Shown: positions 45,764 through 53,876 of the stretch, in pieces
How positions within the stretch are numbered: the first letter of the stretch is position 1
How the letters are laid out: each line of letters opens with the position of its first letter
DNA from: Methanothermobacter sp.
GTDB lineage: Archaea; Methanobacteriota; Methanobacteria; Methanobacteriales; DSM-23052
DNA length: 64,000 nucleotides
Assembly (NCBI GenBank): GCA_030055615.1
Contig: JASFYN010000002.1
Location: 62,001 to 126,000 of the forward strand
Reading direction: 5' to 3'
The notes under the pieces: generated by a model
Database searches by the model: none
Told to the model about the DNA's origin: nothing
The model's input: the letters and a program-made list of their open reading frames with translations, nothing else
Program-made: the position numbers and the translations under genes

Positions 45764-46135
45764 TTAATCCTCCTTTCTCGTGTTTGTGGGTGTTGGTCTT
45801 CTTGAAATTTCCCTAATGTCAGTGAATATGCCTTTTGTTATGTCCACGATACCTATTGCCCCTATAACTTCCCCTTTATCTTTTAGTGGGACTACAATGA
45901 CGGGCGTGCCCTTATATGGTCCCGTTTCTGGGATTTCCCTTGCTGTTTTCCCTGTTTTCAAGACCTTTTCAAGTACTGGTCCTGTGTAATTGTAATCTAA
46001 TATTTTACCCTCTTCTATTCTGAGACCTTTTTTTTCTCTGCTTCTTATTGTGAGGGGTAGGCGCCCTACGAGTTCATGTATGCAAGTTGCGAGTTCTTTG
46101 AGTTCTTTCCCGGTTGATGATGGGGTTATCTCCAT
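45764..46135 (-). CDS. DUF2111 protein
   Basis: 123 residues. The IHELVGRLPLTIRSREKKGL and GKTAREIPETGPYKGTPVIV segments and IGAIGIVDITKGIFTDIREI match the small methanogen DUF2111 family, which has a PAS/GAF-like look (inference). Ligand unknown. It lies between mmp6 (1 nt) and mmp5 (3 nt), so it belongs to the operon. Confidence 0.85.
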   Translation of the reverse strand: MEITPSSTGKELKELATCIHELVGRLPLTIRSREKKGLRIEEGKILDYNYTGPVLEKVLKTGKTAREIPETGPYKGTPVIVVPLKDKGEVIGAIGIVDITKGIFTDIREISRRPTPTNTRKED

Positions 46136-46136
46136 T

Positions 46137-46571
46137 TTAAACCCTCTTTATCATATTCTTGGCTATCTTCTTGAAGGTGTTGATGTCTATTCTTTTTTTC
46201 TCATGGATGCTTACCTTTTGTGGCCTGGAGAGGGCTTCGCTCACATATCCTAATAGTTTGAATTCTTTTTCGAGTTGGTGGAAGCCTTCTCTTGCACCAC
46301 CTCTATGTGCCCTGCACCTTCTGGGGTCTCCTGGTGGGAATCCCCTTTCTTTTAAGAATATGTTGTTTGGGTCAAATTCCCTTATCTCTTTGGCAGCTCT
46401 TTCTACAAGTTCTTTTTCTCCGTGGATTAGCGCACCATAGCATGTAGATTTTATTGTGAGGGGTAAGCCCATCATATGTATCTTGTGGACGAGCTCGGCC
46501 GGGCTTAAATTCGCATTCGGCCCTAGTATTATCATCCTCGTGGATTCATCTTGGCTTTTTTTCTCTAACAT
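46137..46571 (-). CDS. mmp6: Methanogenesis marker protein 6
   Basis: 144 residues. Core motif [20 protein letters not shown] with a Cys in [20 protein letters not shown], and a conserved [21 protein letters not shown] 46571 has GGAG 8 nt upstream within the end of mmp3, giving a 26 nt overlap; ATG 46604 is less likely. Function unknown. Confidence 0.88.
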   Translation of the reverse strand: MLEKKSQDESTRMIILGPNANLSPAELVHKIHMMGLPLTIKSTCYGALIHGEKELVERAAKEIREFDPNNIFLKERGFPPGDPRRCRAHRGGAREGFHQLEKEFKLLGYVSEALSRPQKVSIHEKKRIDINTFKKIAKNMIKRV

Positions 46572-48090
46572 AGACTGTGTCTCCTTCTTTGAATTTTTCA
46601 ACATTTTCTAAGCCCTTTGTTATCTTCCCTATTATGTTTGTGGCGTTGAATGGTTCGCCTGTTGGGCCGAATTCGTCGTTGTCTTCGAGTCTTACTCCTA
46701 TTAGGCCGACGTGGTGGCGTGACATGTTAGTTATTCCTACTTCTCCTGCTTTGACGCATTTTGTTGGTGTGTTTTCTGGTACTATGCCTTTGGCTTCGCT
46801 TTTGTCGCCTTTGAACATTACTACTTTCATGCCTGGGAATGCAAAGTGGACTTCCATTGATCCTATTGGCGAGTCTATGAGTCCTGAGATTTTTTTGAAG
46901 TACCATGTTGAGCGTGGTGCTTTTTCATCCATTTCTATTTCTAGTAGTTTCTCTTCTTCGACTCCGAAAGTTTTAACTTTCTTCTCTTTTAGGATGTCCA
47001 TTGTATATTTGGGGTCTTGTTTTACTATGATAGCATTGTCGTCTTCGAGGCCCTCTCTTATCTGTTCTATGCCATGTTCTTCCAAGTATTTTTCTGCTTC
47101 TTTTTGTGTCATGTTAACTGTCATTATGCGGCCTGGTTCGCATTTTATTGTTATGTGGTCTCCTTGTCTTGCTATGTCTACTAGTTCCATCCCTTCTTGG
47201 ACTGTTCCTATTAGGTTGTGTGATGGTGTTGAAACCCTGTCTTCTCGGTAGATGTATACGCGTCCAGCTCCTCGGCCCCTGTTCCTGAGGGTTACGGTCC
47301 CCCTTTTCCTCTGTTCTATGCGCTCCACTCCCTTCTTGATCCCCTCTAATGCGTAGAATCCTATGAATGAATTTGATTCGTAGTCTACTTTGACTTTACC
47401 ATCCTCTATTAATGAAAAGAAGTGTTCGACCGATTCTGGGGAATCTCCGGTGGGTTTTATTTTGACGTAAGTGAATACTTGGTTTCCGTCTTCTAGTATG
47501 GTGTCAAGGTCTGTTACGGCCGCGCTTTTCACTATGCTTCTGCGTTCTATTACTGGTTCGACTTCTTTGATGTAGTCGTCTTCTGTGAGTAGGAGTAGTG
47601 TTCTTCTGCCTCCTGTTATCTTTGCGAAGACTCCTCTGTTGTATGGTGGGGCTCCGTATATGCTTGAGTGTTCATCTTTGCTGAATATTACGTGTGTGGA
47701 TTCTGGGCTGAAACCTGAAAGGCTTAATATTACCTCGTTTTTATTGTATTGGTGTTCTTGGTGTGTGGGTTCTAGGTCTGTTTTGATGGGGCCTATGGCT
47801 ACTTCGTCTGGTGTTGTCCATCTTATCCTTTGGCCTTTGAATTTTTTGTAATTTTCTCTCCAGGCTTTTGTGAGTGGGTTGATATTTTTATCTTCTAGTA
47901 TTTCGATTATGATGCTTCCTGCTGTTGTTTTGATCTTGTATTTGTTGATGTGTTTTTCGAATTCTTCTTTTCCTTTTATGACGCTTATGACCGAACCTTT
48001 TATGTAGGGGGCCTTTGTGGCTTTTATGGCATCTTTTACTGTGGAGCCTTTTGGTAGTTCGATTTCTTGGCCATTGATTTTAATTAGCAA
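46546..48090 (-). CDS. mmp3: Methanogenesis marker protein 3
   Basis: 514 residues. The N-terminus is a ubiquitin-like/MoaD-like small domain ([20 protein letters not shown]), followed by large beta-rich repeats with [40 protein letters not shown] and C-terminal [20 protein letters not shown]. Some of it has been compared with cyclophilin-like domains. I recall Mmp3 as a component of the MCR activation complex. TTG start with GGGGGA upstream. Confidence 0.92.
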   Translation of the reverse strand: MLIKINGQEIELPKGSTVKDAIKATKAPYIKGSVISVIKGKEEFEKHINKYKIKTTAGSIIIEILEDKNINPLTKAWRENYKKFKGQRIRWTTPDEVAIGPIKTDLEPTHQEHQYNKNEVILSLSGFSPESTHVIFSKDEHSSIYGAPPYNRGVFAKITGGRRTLLLLTEDDYIKEVEPVIERRSIVKSAAVTDLDTILEDGNQVFTYVKIKPTGDSPESVEHFFSLIEDGKVKVDYESNSFIGFYALEGIKKGVERIEQRKRGTVTLRNRGRGAGRVYIYREDRVSTPSHNLIGTVQEGMELVDIARQGDHITIKCEPGRIMTVNMTQKEAEKYLEEHGIEQIREGLEDDNAIIVKQDPKYTMDILKEKKVKTFGVEEEKLLEIEMDEKAPRSTWYFKKISGLIDSPIGSMEVHFAFPGMKVVMFKGDKSEAKGIVPENTPTKCVKAGEVGITNMSRHHVGLIGVRLEDNDEFGPTGEPFNATNIIGKITKGLENVEKFKEGDTVYVREKKPR

Positions 48091-48103
48091 TTATTTTCCC
48101 CCA

Positions 48104-49093
48104 TTATTTTTGGGTTTTTTCTTGTATGCCCATTATTAGGTCTTTTTCAAAATCAAATAGTGTCTTTTTTTCATCTTCTAGGGTGATGTAGAGTTTTTTT
48201 TCGTTTATTATCTCCCCTGCGACGGTTGAGGTTATGTTAACGGATTCTAATAGGTTTATACATTCTTTTGTGTTTTCTGGTTTTGTTGTGAGGACGAAAC
48301 CGGCGCCTGGGTATAATCGCAGCCAATCTTCCCATTTTATGCCTTTCTTTTTGGGGATTTTTTCTAATTCGACGGTTGCACCAACATTTGATGCTTCTAG
48401 GAGCATTCCAAGGGTTCCTAGGGTTCCCGGGTTGCTTATGTCCTTGCCGGCTGTTAATAGTTTTTTTGATGCGATTTCTTCCATTATTTTTATCTGGGCT
48501 CTTACAAGTTCGGGTTTCTTGTGGCTTGTGGTGTCCCAGTTGAGTGGGAAAGTTGGGTGTTGTCTGCCATCTAGGTCTATGCCTATTATTATTTTATCTC
48601 CTGGTTTTGCATTACAGCTTGTTATGATGGTATCTTCAGAAACTAGGCCAGTTATTGAAACGTCCAGAGCGTTGTAGGGTGTGTCTGGATGTACGTGGCC
48701 ACCTACCATGGGTACTCCAAATTTTTCCACACCGTCTCTTATGCCTTCCATGACTTTCCTACAAGTTTCTTTGTCCTTTACTGAGAGTACGTTAACCATT
48801 CCGATGGGGGTGCCTCCCATGGCTGCGATGTCATTAACGTTGACTAGTACTGAGCAGTATCCTGCCCAGTATGGGTCTGCCTCCATTAGCCTCCCCCATA
48901 TGCCATCAGCGGCTATTAGGAGTAGTTTACCGTCTCCGAGGCGTATTGCAGATGCGTCATCTCCAAAACTAATATATGTTTTACCCGATACTTTGTCAAC
49001 GTCATTGAGTAGGGATACGACCTCTTTTATGGGTTTTTTACGTGTTATCCCTTCATAGTTTTTCACAGATTTTATAATTGAGTCTAGGTCCAA
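48104..49093 (-). CDS. mmp2: Methanogenesis marker protein 2 (PurM/ThiL-like ATPase)
   Basis: 329 residues of the PurM-fold superfamily (AIR synthase/thiamine-monophosphate kinase relatives). Features: [58 protein letters not shown] and [14 protein letters not shown]. Substrate unknown. TTG start with GAGGTG upstream. It is located between DUF2117 (20 nt) and mmp3 (13 nt). Confidence 0.9.
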   Translation of the reverse strand: MDLDSIIKSVKNYEGITRKKPIKEVVSLLNDVDKVSGKTYISFGDDASAIRLGDGKLLLIAADGIWGRLMEADPYWAGYCSVLVNVNDIAAMGGTPIGMVNVLSVKDKETCRKVMEGIRDGVEKFGVPMVGGHVHPDTPYNALDVSITGLVSEDTIITSCNAKPGDKIIIGIDLDGRQHPTFPLNWDTTSHKKPELVRAQIKIMEEIASKKLLTAGKDISNPGTLGTLGMLLEASNVGATVELEKIPKKKGIKWEDWLRLYPGAGFVLTTKPENTKECINLLESVNITSTVAGEIINEKKLYITLEDEKKTLFDFEKDLIMGIQEKTQK

Positions 49094-49113
49094 TTGCCCA
49101 CCTCAAAACTTGC

Positions 49114-50232
49114 TTATTTTATTTCTTTTATAAGGTAATCCACACCCATATTATTTATAATTTTTAATATCTTCTTTTTAAGATTTTCTATATCCTCTAT
49201 TTCAATTGTATACTTTCCTTTAAAGATTTCATTGAAAATCTTGCGGCCTATTATATCATCTAATCCTTTTTCGAATTCTATTATCATTGACCCTTTTGTT
49301 TTGAAGCCCTTCTCTACTACTTTGTCAATGTCCCCATCTGTGATCCCAATGATGGGAACGTCAAACCTGTAGAGTATGTCGGCGGCCACTAGGCTTGTGT
49401 CATCCCCTACTGTCACGACCAGGTCTGAATCTTTTAGGGTGTATATGTCTTCTGCCGCATGATCTAGGAATGCTACTTTAAATTTCTTTTTGGGTTTTCT
49501 TGTTTTTACCTTCCTTGGTTTGATATTATTAGATCTTCTGAGGAGTCCTGTTTTGACTATTGCTTCTTCCAAGTTTACTGGTCCAAGTTTTTCGATTCCA
49601 TGTTTTTTTAGCTTGCCGCCTATGATCTTTTTTATTATTCCATCCTCTGCGACTAGTATGACATTTTCTGATGTTGCTTTGCCAATAACGATACCATTTA
49701 CGAAAATGTTTTCATCCTTGGATACTCCTACTAGTCTCCTGTATATTCGCTTATCAGAGACTTTCTCATAATTTCCTGGGGATATTTCTTTTATTATTTC
49801 TTCTGGTTTGACTATTTGGAGGCCTAGTTTGTCCGCGATTTCTTTTGCGAGTGGTTCCACTGCCTTGTGCCATGGGATTACTGTACCGTCTTTTTCACCG
49901 GGTCTTTCGATTTGTATGAGTTTTGGTTTTGTTTTTGTTTTCATGAAGACTTTGTAGCCGAATCCGTGGCCTGTGATTTTTGATTTCCCATAGTTGAGTA
50001 GGAAGATTATGTCGTGACCTTCTTTTGCGAGTTTGTCTATTGATTGGCTTGGGAGTCTTTTTTTGGAGATGTCTATTAGGTTTTCTAGGTGGGCGTCGTA
50101 TACTGCTGTTCTCCCCATTGTGCCCCCGAGTAGTGCTTTGACTTTACCATATTCTTCTAGGAATTTTATTATTTTGAGGGCGTATCCTGAGTCTACAATC
50201 TGTGGGCCATGGACTACTACTCCGATTTTCAT
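49114..50232 (-). CDS. DUF2117 protein
   Basis: 372 residues; methanogen DUF2117 family. N-terminus [20 protein letters not shown] resembles a Rossmann/ATP-nucleotide-binding strand; later [20 protein letters not shown] and a C-terminal half with [20 protein letters not shown]. No catalytic assignment. It starts 6 nt after nob1 and is followed by mmp2, which supports a role together with the marker proteins (inference). Confidence 0.85.
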   Translation of the reverse strand: MKIGVVVHGPQIVDSGYALKIIKFLEEYGKVKALLGGTMGRTAVYDAHLENLIDISKKRLPSQSIDKLAKEGHDIIFLLNYGKSKITGHGFGYKVFMKTKTKPKLIQIERPGEKDGTVIPWHKAVEPLAKEIADKLGLQIVKPEEIIKEISPGNYEKVSDKRIYRRLVGVSKDENIFVNGIVIGKATSENVILVAEDGIIKKIIGGKLKKHGIEKLGPVNLEEAIVKTGLLRRSNNIKPRKVKTRKPKKKFKVAFLDHAAEDIYTLKDSDLVVTVGDDTSLVAADILYRFDVPIIGITDGDIDKVVEKGFKTKGSMIIEFEKGLDDIIGRKIFNEIFKGKYTIEIEDIENLKKKILKIINNMGVDYLIKEIK

Positions 50233-50238
50233 GGTTTA

Positions 50239-50745
50239 TCATTTCCTTTTCTTTTTTATGATTTTGGAGCCGCAGATTTCGCATTGTCTGGAGGGGTGTT
50301 CTGGTGGGTATCTTTTTTTGCATCCTATACAGATTTTTTCCCATTGGTATATTTTATTTATGCCTTCTGTTATGACGCTTTTGAAGGGTACTTTTATTAT
50401 TTTCATGATGTTTTGGATGGAGTAGTCGTCTGTGATCATCATCACTTTTTCTCCTTGGTTTTTTAATTGTAGTGTTAATGCTATGATTTTTTTGTCAGTT
50501 TTTGACAATCTTAGGATGTCACCGGATTTTTCAGCGAGCTTCTCAGTTTTTTCGATGTATTCTCTTTTTGGGTTGATTATTTTAAGTTTGCCTTCTTCTA
50601 ACGATTTTTCGAGGGCTATCCTTGATTTTAGGTCTTTTAGTTCTTCTGTGACTTCGGGTGTTGTATAGTTTTTTTCATCTGATGGGGTGTATCCTCCTAT
50701 GAATGCAGAAGAATCTAATATTTTATGATATTTTTTTAGTTTCAT
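50239..50745 (-). CDS. nob1: Nob1-like endonuclease, PIN plus zinc ribbon
   Basis: Processes the 3' end of 16S rRNA precursor in archaea. 168 residues. PIN domain acidic residues in ILDSSAFIGGYTP, EVTEELKD and LSKTDKKIIALTL, MMITDDYSIQN; C-terminal zinc ribbon CIGCKKRYP ... CEICGSKII. It is the first gene of the mmp operon. Its promoter probably uses TTAATAAAAAAGG (minus strand, about 50814-50826). Confidence 0.93.
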   Translation of the reverse strand: MKLKKYHKILDSSAFIGGYTPSDEKNYTTPEVTEELKDLKSRIALEKSLEEGKLKIINPKREYIEKTEKLAEKSGDILRLSKTDKKIIALTLQLKNQGEKVMMITDDYSIQNIMKIIKVPFKSVITEGINKIYQWEKICIGCKKRYPPEHPSRQCEICGSKIIKKKRK

Positions 50746-50839
50746 CTTTTCACACTGTTTATTATCATATCCAGGGACTTTACAGTTTTTGTTTTATTGT
50801 TTAGCATTCTTATACCTTTTTTATTAACTGGGCGAAAAG

Positions 50840-50849
50840 TTTTTAAATG
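50840..50849 (+). promoter_or_regulatory. Probable TATA box of the candidate RNA
   Basis: TTTTTAAATGC at about 50840-50849 is about 28 nt upstream of the GC-rich stem that begins at 50872, the expected distance from TATA to start site. A second AT-rich element (TTAAAAACATATA) follows. Confidence 0.4.
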
Positions 50850-50871
50850 CTTAAAAACATATACTTAGAAC

Positions 50872-50956
50872 GGGTAGGGGTTAGGACATTCAAACTTATT
50901 TTTGGTCGTCCGATTTGGAATCAAAGCCGCCTCCAATCCAAAGAAAAACCCTACCC
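50872..50956 (+). ncRNA. Candidate structured RNA between nob1 and moaB
   Basis: A perfect 8-bp GC-rich stem, GGGTAGGG (50872-50879) with CCCTACCC (50949-50956), closes an 85-nt element. Inside are two potential hairpins: GGAC/GTCC (50884-50887 with 50908-50911) extended by CAAA/TTTG, and TTGGA/TCCAA (50915-50919 with 50932-50936). It is GC-rich in an AT-rich 300 bp gap that holds no ORF. A TATA-like site lies at the right distance and a T6 run at about 50991. I recognise neither a tRNA, a C/D box nor a clear H/ACA pattern. Strand is inferred from the promoter. Confidence 0.5.
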
Positions 50957-51048
50957 CCACCATTTAAGGTAACTACAATATAATATCCTCTTTTTTGATA
51001 ATAAAAACCTTGATTATATCATCATAAAAAATAATAAAGGTTTTGAGT

Positions 51049-51591
51049 ATGAAGAGTAGGACGATGGAAGATCATAGGAAAATGGCACCGTCCATGGTAA
51101 AATGTGCTATAATAACCTTGAGTGACTCCCAGGCAAGGGAACATGGAATAGTTGAGAGTCCACCATCTACTGACATTTCAGGTAAAATACTCTATGAAAA
51201 TTTGAACGAGAAGTATCAAGTTATAGGATATAAGCTTATAGGTGATGAGCCGAAGAATCTTATAAAAGCAGTGAATGAGATGATCCGCAAGGGTGCTATG
51301 GTCATATTTACAACCGGTGGTACCGGGATTGGGAAAAGGGATATTACTATTGAAACCTTGAGGGGGTTATTCGAGAAAGAATTGGAAGGTTTTGGGGAGA
51401 TTTTCAGATATGAATCTTATAAAGAGTTAGGGGCTGGTGCGATCTTAACGAGGGCTACTGCAGGTATATACAAGGATTCTTTCATCATAGCCCTTCCTGG
51501 TTCCCCTAATGCAGTTAGGATGGGGTTAGGTATTATCATAGATGAACTTGGACATATTATCAAACATGTGACAGAACACCAAAACCGTTAA
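51049..51591 (+). CDS. moaB: Molybdenum cofactor biosynthesis protein MoaB
   Basis: Molybdopterin-binding/adenylating protein (MoaB/MogA type), 180 residues. Motifs: CAIITLSDSQAREHGI, IGYKLIGDEPKNL, IFTTGGTGIGKRDITIET and ALPGSPNAVRMGLGI. It acts in molybdo- or tungstopterin synthesis, needed for formylmethanofuran and formate dehydrogenases. ATG 51049 chosen; TTG 51043 is possible. Its promoter must lie in 50960-51040. Confidence 0.92.
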   Translation: MKSRTMEDHRKMAPSMVKCAIITLSDSQAREHGIVESPPSTDISGKILYENLNEKYQVIGYKLIGDEPKNLIKAVNEMIRKGAMVIFTTGGTGIGKRDITIETLRGLFEKELEGFGEIFRYESYKELGAGAILTRATAGIYKDSFIIALPGSPNAVRMGLGIIIDELGHIIKHVTEHQNR

Positions 51592-51671
51592 GTTTATATA
51601 TGAGAACCTTTGAAGATTATGAATGTAAATTCACCCCCAAAAAAAAACTATTTTTTACTAACAAAAAAAGA

Positions 51672-51754
51672 GGTGGCTTCCAGAGGGAGAGTTATACACC
51701 TCCCCCCCAATCAAATTAATTTTCACCCCCCCAAAGGATACACTGGAAGCCACC
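51672..51754. repeat. Long inverted repeat with C-rich loop and G/C homopolymer runs
   Basis: GGTGGCTTCCAG (51672-51683) and CTGGAAGCCACC (51743-51754) are a perfect 12-bp inverted repeat around a 59-nt loop that holds a nested GGGAG/CTCCC hairpin. The interval 51592-51808 also has runs of 5-7 C (for example 51641-51645, 51702-51708, 51726-51732 and 51755-51771) and no ORF. On the minus strand the hairpin is followed by TCTTTTTTT, like an intrinsic terminator, but no minus-strand gene ends here. Confidence 0.75.
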
Positions 51755-51774
51755 ACCCCCCACACCCCCCCAAA

Positions 51775-51785
51775 CTTATAATATT
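51775..51785 (+). promoter_or_regulatory. TATA box of the flavodoxin gene
   Basis: CTTATAATATT at 51775-51785, about 27 nt before the ATG at 51809, predicts a leaderless or nearly leaderless mRNA whose start site lies inside the palindrome at 51786-51808. Confidence 0.55.
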
Positions 51786-51808
51786 ATTAACAACAAAATA
51801 TTGTTAAT
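51786..51808 (+). promoter_or_regulatory. Palindromic operator at the flavodoxin start
   Basis: Perfect inverted repeat ATTAACAA (51786-51793) and TTGTTAAT (51801-51808) with a 7-nt spacer, ending immediately before the ATG. It occupies the predicted transcription start, so a bound protein would block initiation. Confidence 0.55.
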
Positions 51809-52285
51809 ATGAAAATCCTATTAGTATATTATTCACGTAGTGGGAACACCCGTAAGATCGCCAAAGAAATAGCATCAAAACTTAGATGCGACATCGAAGA
51901 AATAGAAGACACACAAAACCGCTCAGGGATAATAGGATTCCTAAGATCAGCCTACCAAGCCATGAGGGGAAAGGACACAAAATTGAAACCCTATCATAAG
52001 AACCCCCAAGACTATGACCTTGTAATCATAGGAACACCAATATGGGCTGGCAGACCATCAGTCCCCATAAGCACTTACTTAAAAGAAAACAAAGGAAAAT
52101 TTAAGGACATGGCCTTCTTTTGCACTTACGGTGGCACAGGACTCGAGAATACAATAGAAACCATAAAAACGATAACGGACAAAAAACCAAGGGCGACATT
52201 AGATGTTAGAGAATCAGAGATAAAAAAGGAAGCCTATGATCCTAAAATAGAATCTTTCATAAAAAATGTCAAAAAAGGAGATTAG
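51809..52285 (+). CDS. Flavodoxin-like protein
   Basis: 158-residue flavodoxin fold. FMN phosphate loop YYSRSGNTRKIAKEIA (about 7-22), aromatic/isoalloxazine loop IGTPIWAGRPSVP, and FFCTYGGTGLENTIETI. Likely a cytosolic electron carrier or quinone/disulfide reductase partner. The 3' end overlaps trmO tail to tail by 4 nt. The palindromic operator just upstream suggests specific control. Confidence 0.88.
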   Translation: MKILLVYYSRSGNTRKIAKEIASKLRCDIEEIEDTQNRSGIIGFLRSAYQAMRGKDTKLKPYHKNPQDYDLVIIGTPIWAGRPSVPISTYLKENKGKFKDMAFFCTYGGTGLENTIETIKTITDKKPRATLDVRESEIKKEAYDPKIESFIKNVKKGD

Positions 52286-52683
52286 GGCGAGTCTATATCC
52301 TTAAAGTAGGGTTTTATGTCAATAACATAGGAACCATCAACAGCATCCAAACCTCTCACAATGAGATTGCTATCATCCACCTTCTTCAATTCAACAAGAC
52401 ATAAACCTATCGGATTAGGCCTCGAAGGGGCCCTAGTTGAGAAAACACCCCTCTCTTTCACACCACCCCTTGGTATGACCTTGAGAATGTCGCGCTCAGC
52501 CCGGTCCAGCCAATATAGGATGAAAAGGTGTTTATATTTTATTATGCCATCTAGTGCTTCTTGGAATTCTGGGAAAATATGGATAACACTATCCTCCTTA
52601 GCGTATATTCCTTGTGATGGAGCCTCTGAAACATCCCTATAAGGGGATCTCACAACACCAACTGGCTTTAAAACTATCTTCAT
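52282..52683 (-). CDS. trmO: TrmO-like tRNA (N6-threonylcarbamoyladenosine37-N6)-methyltransferase
   Basis: TsaA/TrmO family beta-barrel methyltransferase, 133 residues. Diagnostic strings: LKPVGVVRSPYRDVSEAP, the AdoMet-binding GVFSTRAPSRPNPIGLCLVE and LDAVDGSYVIDIKPY. Bacterial TrmO methylates t6A37 of tRNA-Thr; the archaeal substrate is inferred. It is divergently arranged with the HAD gene (about 120 bp apart). Confidence 0.9.
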   Translation of the reverse strand: MKIVLKPVGVVRSPYRDVSEAPSQGIYAKEDSVIHIFPEFQEALDGIIKYKHLFILYWLDRAERDILKVIPRGGVKERGVFSTRAPSRPNPIGLCLVELKKVDDSNLIVRGLDAVDGSYVIDIKPYFKDIDSP

Positions 52684-52807
52684 ACCTAACCCACTTTCAA
52701 GTTATCCCATGACAAATAGGGTTTAACAGCCCCTAATAATTAATTATTATATCATTGTTCATAATATTTTATTGGACTTTAAAAAACTATAGGATGGTAT
52801 TATATTG

Positions 52808-53491
52808 ATGGTTTTATTTGATATTGATAAAACATTGCTCATAGGTTCACATTGTCATTTTTATTCATTCAAACAAGCATTTAAAGACTTATATGGAGAG
52901 AATATAACATTAGACATCCCTAATCTTCAAGGCATGACAGATAAACAGATAATATACCATATCGCGAAGAAAAACGGTATAAGAATCAGCAATTTCAAGA
53001 ATATCAGGGAAAGGATAGTTGACCATTATATAAAGAATGTGAAAAGAGAAAAAATAAAACCTCTCAAGGGGACCAGAGAAATACTAGACATCCTGGAAGA
53101 TACAGGGATCCCTAAGGGCATAGTCACAGGTAACATAAAGGATATAGCATGGATCAAACTCAAAAAGGCGAAATTCAGCGACTATTTCAGCTTCGGGGCC
53201 TTTGGAGATGAAGGATGCCAAAGAAGCACCCTACTAAGACTAGCCCTAAAGAGGGCGAAGAAAATTCACAACAAAGTAAACCCCAAAGAAACTATAATAG
53301 TAGGGGACACCCCAAGGGATATACAAGCCGGAAAAAAAGTTGGCACAATCACAGTCGGCGTAGCCACAGGAGATTTCAGCATGAAAGAATTAAAAGAAGC
53401 CGGGGCAGACCATGTACTTAAAAGCTTAGAAGAGAAAGAAAAGTTCATAAAAATAATCCAAAAAAACATGATACCATGCGAATATTCATAA
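52808..53491 (+). CDS. HAD-family phosphatase
   Basis: 227 residues. HAD motif I VLFDIDKTLLIG (nucleophile Asp5, acid Asp7), motif II IVTGN, motif III region KKAKFSDYF and motif IV IIVGDTPRDIQAGKK. An alpha-helical C1 cap (residues about 17-85) fits phosphoglycolate-phosphatase-like enzymes. Substrate unknown. Its last 17 nt overlap the decayed rmlD fragment, which starts inside the gene. Confidence 0.88.
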   Translation: MVLFDIDKTLLIGSHCHFYSFKQAFKDLYGENITLDIPNLQGMTDKQIIYHIAKKNGIRISNFKNIRERIVDHYIKNVKREKIKPLKGTREILDILEDTGIPKGIVTGNIKDIAWIKLKKAKFSDYFSFGAFGDEGCQRSTLLRLALKRAKKIHNKVNPKETIIVGDTPRDIQAGKKVGTITVGVATGDFSMKELKEAGADHVLKSLEEKEKFIKIIQKNMIPCEYS

Positions 53492-53848
53492 TCGGCGCCA
53501 CTGGAATGCTTGGCAAAGAAAGCCCCAGGGCAAATTTGTAAGGGTTATAAAAGGGGGAGAATCTCCGATGTTCAGTAGACCTCGCAAAGACTCGCCAACT
53601 TATGGGGATGGGAAGCTGTCATATTCTCCGATGAAAATAAAAGACAATTTTACATACTTGAAGGGTTAGCAGGTTCCTTAGTCCTCTCAGATTATGCAAT
53701 AGTAAATTACAAGTGCACAAACCATTACTATCCAGGACATGAGGGTGGCATACGCTGGTATGATCCCATTCTATCAATAAAATGGCCCTTAAACCAAGTA
53801 GATGAGATTATATTAGAGAAGGACAAAAAATTGGAAGACTTTAAATGA
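53475..53848 (+). pseudogene. rmlC: Fused remnants of rmlD and rmlC (dTDP-rhamnose synthesis)
   Basis: At 53475 the frame reads MRIFIIGATGMLGKES, the NAD-binding start of dTDP-4-dehydrorhamnose reductase RmlD, but after about 16 codons it passes directly into an internal part of dTDP-4-dehydrorhamnose 3,5-epimerase RmlC (QGKFVRVIKGG, LRKDSPTYG-like). A frameshift near 53600 is needed to reach the long C-terminal part: WEAVIFSDENKRQFYI, LSDYAIVNYKCTNHYYP, GIRWYDPILSIKWPLNQVDE, ending at TGA 53848. A deletion therefore joined rmlD to rmlC, and more than one further lesion is present. Confidence 0.8.
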
Positions 53849-53876
53849 GAAGACCATAAGATTATAGACTGATAAA

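Noticed and set aside
50872-50956. Candidate RNA as a tRNA, C/D box or H/ACA guide RNA
   Set aside because: No T-loop GTTCRA pattern or 7-bp acceptor, no RTGATGA/CTGA boxes, and no ACA-type triplet at the right distance after the stem.
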